Made by a program: the position numbers and the translations under genes
Notes under the pieces: generated by a model
Database searches by the model: none
Told to the model about the DNA's origin: nothing
The model's input: only the letters and a program-made list of their open reading frames with translations
Origin: Batillaria attramentaria
Taxonomy: Eukaryota > Mollusca > Gastropoda > Batillariidae
Direction of reading: 5' to 3'
Length of the DNA stretch: 64,000 nt
Assembly (NCBI GenBank): GCA_018292915.2
Contig: JACVVK020000194.1
Location: 693,501-757,500, forward strand
Shown here: one piece after another, positions 56,415 to 64,000 of the stretch
Layout: each line of letters begins with the position of its first letter
How positions within the stretch are numbered: position 1 is the stretch's first letter

Positions 56415-56589
56415 ACTAACATCTTCACTGGCAGCATGCCTCCTGTTGCAGCCCGCTGGCATGCACATTGCCCTACAAAATACGAAAATCACGAAAATCA
56501 CGCGTTTCCGTGACAACAAACATCACCACAAACTAGCACACGCGCCGAACAGGGTACTTCATATACACACCAAACTTGACCCCAAGCAC

Positions 56590-57078
56590 CGGCCCCCGTA
56601 GTGTGGTGGTTAGCACTTCGGACCATGGACCGGGAGACCCGGGTTCGAATCCCAGCCGAGACAAGTGGGATTTTTTTTTACCTAGGTCGGCTCCTATCCA
56701 GAGCGGGTGTGCTATGGGCCCAATGGGGAGGCTGTTGCCACACAGCCGAGATTCACCCACTTCACGGGTGCGACTTTGGGGGTGCTTCCCTTGGTATGAC
56801 ACGTCTTATGATGTGGATGATTACACGGCCGGCACCGCAAGTGCCGTAGTTCCCGGGCCTGGTGAACGCCGGGATATTTATGACAGGAAGCGTGGAATGC
56901 GGCCCTGTCCCGCAGTCCCAAACCACATGGACCTCCATAGCATCATCTTACCATCATCCTCATCTCCATCATCATGCATAATAAAAATCGCCCCAGCCTT
57001 CGAGCCCTCCGTGGATTCCACCCATGACCTGGGAGGAACACCACTGGAGCTGGCAAAAAGAGTTGTGGCAGCAAAAAA
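56590..57078 (+). mobile_element. SINE family 3, full copy (about 490 bp)
   Basis: tRNA-like head GGCCCCCGTAGTGTGGTGGT with box B GGGTTCGAATCCCAG, then a long body common to 3595-4058 and, on the minus strand, to 25546-26010, 29080-29590 and 62290-62505. Confidence 0.82.
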
Positions 57079-57079
57079 A

Positions 57080-58200
57080 CAAAAAACAAAAAACTTGACC
57101 CCAAGCTCAATTTGCGTCAGTACATCTTTGTTGTTTAGGTTCTCAGTTATAAGGATGAATTCACGGACTTACAGGTCGTTTTGACCGCAAAAGCCCTATG
57201 AGAAGTTCGCCACAAACAAATGCAGTTTTTGTGTACATGCTGCTGATTTCCGCAACCAAACTCAAATCACCCCTGTTCAACTAGGATCTATTTCTATGTC
57301 CGGTGTCATTCTTACGGTCGTGGTAAATCTACTGTTTCACCGGTGAGACAAAACAATTAGAAATAAATTTAGAAATAAATAAATGAATCGTTCTAAGTAT
57401 TGTTTCGTGACATGGGTCACATACAGTATTACTTACTCACTGTTATCAGGCTTTACGAAACCTTCATAGAACGGAAGTTTTTGTTTTTTCATACTTTTAC
57501 GAAACCATCATAGAATTTTTTTCTAGAAGAATTTCCTTGTGATTGTCGTTTTTCCATCCTCAAAAGCTGCGACAAAAAGTCAATAATACTCATGATAATA
57601 ATAATGATGATGTGCTCCGTTAAGCGACTACTATATCTTTATTACTTTATTTGTTTCTTCACCTGATCTACTTATCGGGGAGGAGAGATGTATTGCAATC
57701 TACCTCTGTCTTTAAACGTGTGTGTTTTTTCGTCAATCCGTCAAAAAATGAAAAAGAAAAAAAATGGGGAGTCAGGTTCGAACCATTAGCCTCCTGCATC
57801 TGTGGCAGAAGTCGATACCACTGCACCACCGACCAACCCGTTTGTTATGCAAAAATGACTCTCACAGAAGTTTCCTGTGTGGAAGATTTGTGAGTAACAA
57901 ACACGACCAGAGCTGAAGCCGAGTTGAAAGTGTATTGTTCATCATCTCTGACATTCAATCGGTAGAGGAAAATTGCTGGCTTTGTGCTGTAGTGGGTTGT
58001 GACAGGGATGGAGATCAGATCAGATCAGGAAAATCCGTCAGTTACTGCACTTTTGAATCGCATTACAAGAACTGTCATTGTACCCGGTCACATTCGTGCC
58101 GGTTTTTCCTGTAAGCCTTAATACCCCCTCCACCCACCCCTTTTCTAGGAAACAAGAAAACAGCAGCAAGACGAAATCGGAGAGAGAGAGAGAGAGACGG
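57080..58200. other. Intergenic, no gene seen
   Basis: AT-rich stretch with a few short simple repeats. A tRNA-like word (GTCAGGTTCGAACCATTAGC at 57771) may be a worn SINE head; nothing else is recognisable. Confidence 0.5.
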
Positions 58201-58224
58201 TGGTGGTGGTGGTGAGGGGGGGGG

Positions 58225-58711
<487 letters not shown>

Positions 58712-59445
58712 TAGAGCCACGGTGATGTAGCATACTATGACCAAAGAATTGCCGCCTCTGTTGGTATTGATAATGCATCACGTGATACAGTCACGTGGTG
58801 GTTACGTCAGTCGGGTTTCCAACAGGTCTGCATCAGCCAGTTGGTGTTGTTGTTGTTGGTGTTTGTTTTCCTCGCTCAAATCCAGTTCTGTGAAACATTC
58901 GTCGGATGTGTGTCCTTGAAGCTGATATCAGCCCAACTCTGTACGACCGGGCTCTACTACGCTTACCCTCTGCACTGACCCGAAATCGGCTAGCCGAGAC
59001 CTGCGCCGAGACAAGTGATACCTGAGAAGGAAAAAACCAAAAATACTCGGTGACAAGGAAAGTGGACAGTTCTGAACAACTTTGTGGTCAACGTGGCATT
59101 TCACAGTGTGCACAGAAGCGGTTAGTTCTGTCGCACTCACAAGCATAGTACATTTTCAGCCTGTTTCAGAGATTATTGCCTGCATGAGTTGTCCTCCCGT
59201 GCCGCAACACGGACGCATTTTTCGTGGCAGAGCACAAAGTTGCCGCGAAGAATGCATGCGTGCTGCGGTTCTGTGTCTGCACAGTGGAGTTCAGGGACTG
59301 GGCGGGGGTAGGGGTAGGATGGTGGTGGGGGAGAGGAGGGGGGAGGAGGTTTGCTGATGGGGGGGGGGGGGGGTGGTGAAGGGGTTGTAGTTGAGGCGGA
59401 CTTAGGCGCTTGACGGGATTTGCAACTGTTAAGTGCACGTACATA

Positions 59446-59652
59446 CTAGGCAGATTTAGTAGGACTTCGTAAAGAGGACTTCGCTGAGCAGCGTAACCCA
59501 TTTACATGTAAATTATGCTCACACAGCAGAGGCCGCGATCTGCTAACGCGCTGCGATTGGCTAATGGCACCCGTAACGTGCCTAATTTACATGCAAATGG
59601 GTTACGCTGCTCAGCGAAGTCCTCCGTACGAAATCCTACTAAATCTGCCTAG
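59446..59652. mobile_element. Foldback MITE (207 bp, about 70-bp arms)
   Basis: Arms 59446-59515 and 59582-59652 are inverted with few mismatches (CTAGGCAGATTTAGTAGGAC outermost). TA lies at both ends. A related single arm is at about 40912-40960. Confidence 0.7.
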
Positions 59653-59699
59653 TGTCTGTCTGTCTGTCTGTCTCTGTCTGTCTATGTCTTTGTCTCTGC

Positions 59700-60249
59700 C
59701 TGCCTGTCTCTCTCTCCTCGACGAATGAATGTACTGTCGTATTAGGCAGATTGTGAAACATGCAGGTGTCTGCTGATTTGAAGTGTAGGCTAATTGATGA
59801 GCCAGTGCTGAAACCATATCAGTTCACAGGAGCACTCAAAACGGATTGCCGCTAAGATCAAGATGTACCAGACGCTTACGAGTCGTGCCGCTAAACATTG
59901 TCTCTCTTACTACAGTCAAACTGTTCCTTGACAAACTGAGGATTTTCAACTTTGGTAGAGAGTCAAACACTCCGTCTGGTATGCCAGTGAGTTTATTCGC
60001 ATGCATAGAGATCCTCTTTAAATTCGTAAAATTTGTGAACATACTTGCGGTGATGCGATTGATGTGAGTTAATGATCTATGTCTCTGGTTGCATGATGTA
60101 AGGATCAGCCAAGATAAAGTGGCAGCTTGCTTAAACAGACGGTTGCATTTGTCTTCACTGACGGCACTAAGTTCGTTACCAATGAGACCTGTCCCCCATA
60201 AATTTGAAGAACCTGCAAAACAACCTGTCCCACATTCATTCAGATCCAT
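59700..60249 (-). pseudogene. Decayed TLR fragment (LRRs and LRR C-cap)
   Basis: Residues GCFAGSSNL, MFTNFTNLKRI, NKLTGIPDGVFDSLPKLKIL and LVHLDLSGNPF follow the leucine-rich repeats of the TLR at 48236-50455. After NPF a one-base insertion shifts the frame; the shifted frame continues CSCELIWFQHWLIN and then meets a stop, and nucleotide similarity to the LRR C-cap fades near 59710. No transmembrane or TIR part follows. It is an older, truncated relic of the same receptor family. Confidence 0.78.
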
Positions 60250-60374
60250 CGTTCGCAGTGCTGGGCTTCTGAAATTCAGTGATTTCAGCGATGATGATGA
60301 TGGTGATGATGACGACGATCAGTGAATGTGACTACCGGTACTGAATGTGCGGCTTATAGAGGTGTCTGCATAGG

Positions 60375-61020
60375 TCTCATTGTTGTCTGTCATCGTGCCT
60401 CGTTTGGTGCCAATACTTTGTGTTGTTTCGGAGAAAATGCCAAAGTTAAAGTTTCCCCCAAAGCAGCTTGCATGGCCTTGATCTTGACTACAAGTTATTG
60501 AATACAGGTATATCAGAAAAAGTGTTGCCTGTGTCTATCATCATGGAAAGTTTGATGCTTCTGGTTCCTCTAGATTCTGATAAAATGCAAATGTAAAATT
60601 TCCAAACAGACTGCTATACTGACCTTGACCGTGACCTTGAGTCAGGGTCATTTAAAATGGTATGTGTGCATAGGTCTTATCACTGTCTATTAGCACGCCA
60701 GGTTTGGCGCATCTGCTGTTTGTTCATTGTTTCTGAGAAAATGCCAATGTTAAGGTTTCACAAAAATAGCTTGTATGGCCTTGACCTTGACACAAGGCCA
60801 TTGACGACATGATATCTGTACATGCAAAGTTTAAACCTCTGGTATTTGTAGATTCCGAGAAAATGCCAATGTAAAATTTGCAAAGACTGCTTGAGTCAAG
60901 GTCATTCAAAATGGTGTGTTTTGAAAGGTCTTACGGTTGTCTATCAGCATGCCAAGTTTGGTGCCTCTGCTGTTTGTAGATTCTGAGAAATGCCAATGTT
61001 AAGGTTTGCTGCGGACACAC
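60375..61020. repeat. Tandem degenerate repeat (about 100-150-bp units)
   Basis: GTAGATTCTGA-AAAATGCCAA, GGCCTTGACCTTGAC and TGTCTATCAGCATGCCA recur several times. A related block is at 21637-21850 in copy B. Confidence 0.65.
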
Positions 61021-61345
61021 TGACAGACAGACACACAGACAGACGACAAAGGGTTATTACATAGAATCCCTTTTTTACAAAAGGGTGCCAAAAAAATGAC
61101 GATTGTAAATTTATGAGGCAAAACGTCACAACCAGCTGATCATACATGCTTGACTCCGTAATCGAAATTCGCTTATCGCGGCGTCGCCATATTTGTGAAA
61201 TATTATCTAGGACTGACGTCAGTGTTTAGTGTCGCCTTGCCTACCCATAATACGCGGCGTTTGGATCTATATCTAACATTCGGTTGTTCTGGTGCTCCGT
61301 TCGATCGAGTCAACGTCTTCATTGTCTTTCTATCAGGCTTTCACC

Positions 61346-62508
61346 ATGGCATTTTTACTCAAGTCAGCAATACTGATTTGCATCCTTCTGCTGCCAAACA
61401 CCTGCGATGGTGCTGTAAGTGTGATAATTACTACTATTTGTCAACTAATTCACGTGTTTGCACATCACTGATCAGATCTTTAAGGCCGTTCTTAACCGGG
61501 CGGACTTTTGGTTCGCGAACTAGGTTCGGAGAGTACGGCGAACTAGGTTCGCGCACTTTGTTTCTTAACCGACCAAATACTTGTGCGGAAACCCTGGTTC
61601 GAAAGGTTCGGCGAACTAGGTTCGAGGACTGCATAGCGTGTCGTGGGAACCCTCGCGATCCTTTTGCCGATCCTGCGCTCTGATTGGTTGCTCGGGGAGA
61701 GCTGTTGTGCGCATGTACAAACTTGAGGAAAATGGCGGACGGCATCGCGGCTATCGACTCACTTCACATTTCCCTCTCTTGCGCTCTTTTCCTCTAATCT
61801 CCTCTTCCTCGGCTTCCAAGAGTTCACTCAAAACGATAACTACCGCAAATGCCTGGTCGTCTCGATCTACGAAGGCGGCCATTTTGGTTGTTTACGATTG
61901 TCTCAACTTCCGAGTCCGCCTTGTTCGGGCGATGACGTATGCATATCATTAACGGTCGGTTAAGAAAGAGAACTAGTCCGGCCGAACCTCTGGAACTATG
62001 TACGTGTGTGCGCTTGCCCTGTTCGTATACAATACACAGTTCGCCGAACAAGTTCGCCAGACTGGTGGTTCGCCCGGTTAAGAACGGCCTTTCGGCTCAC
62101 ATGCACAGTTGTACCAAAGATCCTCTATACAATATCTTATTGTATAGAGGATCTTTGGTTGTACTTGTACACACAGTTGTAATCAGTGGCTTAGAAGTGC
62201 AACTCTGACAACTTGTATTTGAATCAGACTCAAGATCCAGCCAGCCAAGAACCACCTCTGAATAACGATTTAATTTTTAGTTTAGTTTAGTTTAGTTTTT
62301 GCTGCTCCAGCTCTTCGCCAGCTCCATTGGTGTTGCTCCCAGGTCATGAGTGGAATCCATGGAGGACTCGGAAGCTGGGAGCAATTTCTGTTATGCATGA
62401 TGGAGATGGGGATGATGGTACATGTATAATGTTGCAAAGGAGGTCCTTGTGGTTTGGGACTGTGGGACAGGGCCGCATTCCACGCTTCCAGTTGTTATTA
62501 TTATATCG

Positions 62509-62542
<34 letters not shown>

Positions 62543-62839
62543 ACCACAAGTTCCTTCACACATGCTGCTTAAATAGTTAATGGGCAGTTTTGGTTTAGCA
62601 AAAGGTCTCAGCAGTTTAACAACAAGATTTAACAGTCTAGGAAATACAACATCCTAATATTCGGATCTTGAAACATAACGTTACAGTCTGTTTCTTACTT
62701 TCATATTTTGTATAGGGCAAAATTACTTAATAATAATAATAATAATAATTCTTATATAGCGCAGTATCCCCACGAGGTGAGCTCAACGCGCTTCACAATT
62801 TCCGACTAAACTAATATGAATCTACAACTCATACTGTCA

Positions 62840-62930
<91 letters not shown>

Positions 62931-64000
62931 GCCCTTCCACCAGCAACAGGGCTCAGGATGGGTCAAAATCTGTTGTGAAACTAGTCGTGGGACAGTCTGA
63001 CTAAGAAGGTTTTCAGTTTGGCTTTGAAATCAAGTAAGTCAGAAAATATTTCGAATGCACTGGGGAAGAGAATTCCAAATTACTTGTTCCTATCTTTGGA
63101 ATATGTTCCTGTATTCGTGTTATCTGATATGCAAAAGGCGACCTAGGTGATTCCTAGCGTAGGCAAGGCTGTAAACACCCCCCAATAGCTCCACTTCCTA
63201 AGCATGTGTCTTGGGAGGTAACGTTTGGGGCGGTCGGTGGGCTAGTGGTTAAGAGACCCCTTGTCACCCATCCGAGATGTCAGGTTCGAGTCCCACTCGG
63301 GGCGAAGAATTTTTCCTTCTCGTACGTGACACCGTTCATTCGGGCCGATCGTCGGGGGTTCTCTCCGGGTACTCCGACTTCCTCCCCCTCTGCTTTGGAA
63401 ATGGTCAGCCCACAAAATTTGAAAATATATGCAATTCTAAATTCGGAAACTTATACAGCTGAGCTGACCCTTCGCACCACGTGATTGTAATGCGTTCATA
63501 TCCAGTGTGAAAGAGAATGCGTGCGGTTCACGTGAGCGTGCGTGTTTTGGGTTCAGCTCTTGGCGCTTTGACCCAGTAAAAGAAATTGGTCAAAGCGCCT
63601 ACTCAATACTCAGTTATTTATTTGTTTATTTATTATTATTACTATCATCGTTTTATTCGTCGTCGTCGTCATCATCATCATCATATTGTTTATATTATTA
63701 TTATTGTTATTATCATTATTAGGCCTATTATCATGATCATCATCTTCTTGCGATTTGTATTATTACTATTATTATTATTACCATCATCATCATCATCATA
63801 TTGCGAATCGTACCTTTAATTATGGTTGATCCCAAGAAACATCTTTTCCTTTTCTTTTTCTTTTTTTTGACAGATGGGGGGGTGTGCAACGTACGGCGGT
63901 AGCTGCTCCTATGATGACGACTGCTGCGATGGGAAGTGTACAAGCCGTATCATACGAGGCACGAGCATAAAGATTTGCACACCGGCCGAAGGGGCGACAA
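61346..64000 (+). CDS. Small secreted cystine-knot-like peptide gene (partial, 3' end outside window)
   Basis: Exon 1 (61346-61414) starts at an ATG in a strong CACCATGG context and encodes the 23-residue leader MAFLLKSAILICILLLP plus NTCDGA, ending at GTAAGT in phase 0. Exon 2 starts at 63874 after a long pyrimidine tract and CAG, and is open to the window end. It encodes six cysteines with spacing C-x6-C-x5-C-C-x3-C-x12-C, the inhibitor cystine knot order. This framework occurs in cone-snail O-type peptides, spider peptides and many non-toxic defence or regulatory peptides, so function cannot be assigned. The join of the two exons is inferred from phase and spacing across a 2.46-kb intron. 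Confidence 0.62.
61482..62091. mobile_element. TIR element (610 bp) in the intron of the cystine-knot gene
   Basis: Ends AAGGCCGTTCTTAACCGGGC and GCCCGGTTAAGAACGGCCTT are inverted over 24 bases with one mismatch. The interior near the left end repeats GGTTCGCGAACTAGGTTCG. No coding frame. Confidence 0.65.
62113..62159. repeat. Perfect 22-bp inverted repeat with 3-nt loop
   Basis: Arms 62113-62134 and 62138-62159 (ACCAAAGATCCTCTATACAA outermost) are exact complements. Confidence 0.85.
62290..62505 (-). mobile_element. SINE family 3, 3' fragment
   Basis: Only the 3' half is present, followed by (GAT)n at 62510-62542. In the intron of the cystine-knot gene. Confidence 0.65.
63227..63660 (+). 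mobile_element. SINE family 2 copy, in intron of the cystine-knot gene
   Basis: Same head and body as 12917-13326, ending in AAAGCGCCTACTCAATAC and an ATT-rich tail that runs into further ATC and ATT simple repeats to 63810. Confidence 0.78.

Noticed and set aside
56576..57184. 202-codon open frame
   Set aside because: It lies entirely within a SINE family 3 copy that recurs at four other places.

Overview
This is intron-rich animal genomic DNA. Coding exons are short and bounded by GT/AG sites, tRNA-derived SINEs and (CA)n arrays are abundant, and the genes are metazoan: secreted VWD/EGF/Ig-like proteins and a Toll-like receptor (TLR). Repeat style and gene content suggest a lophotrochozoan, most likely a marine gastropod mollusc. 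That is inference; no species marker is present.

Layout. Positions 1-19.3 kb: a plus-strand 23-exon gene (1391-19322, about 1081 aa) for a secreted protein with, in order, signal peptide, eight-cysteine D8C-like module, split Ig-like domain, VWD domain, EGF repeat, cysteine-rich module and second split Ig-like domain. It resembles von Willebrand factor D and EGF domain-containing proteins (VWDE-like). Positions 19.8-38.1 kb: a second copy on the minus strand, again with 23 exons and the same intron phases, tail-to-tail with the first. Only 478 bp separate the two stop codons. Its exon 17 has one extra base in a nine-base homopolymer, which breaks the frame. Positions 38-44 kb: intergenic, with a probable 751-bp solo LTR, a TIR element holding a nested SINE, and long hairpins. 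Positions 44.2-50.5 kb: an intact single-exon TLR on the minus strand (48236-50455) and, downstream of it, a partial duplicate whose TIR domain is split by a 5'-truncated LINE. The LINE reverse transcriptase continues in frame from the TLR transmembrane region. Positions 50.5-59.4 kb: tandem repeats, a 947-bp TIR transposon, SINEs and a 480-bp interrupted (CA)n array. Positions 59.7-60.2 kb: a decayed TLR fragment. Positions 61.3-64 kb: the start of a small secreted peptide gene, with a signal-peptide exon and an inhibitor-cystine-knot-like exon that runs off the window.

The two VWDE-like genes and the small cysteine-rich peptide encode predicted extracellular proteins; the TLR is a membrane receptor. 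The region therefore looks like a duplicating cluster of secreted and recognition genes in a transposon-dense setting. Functional cooperation between them is not shown by the sequence.
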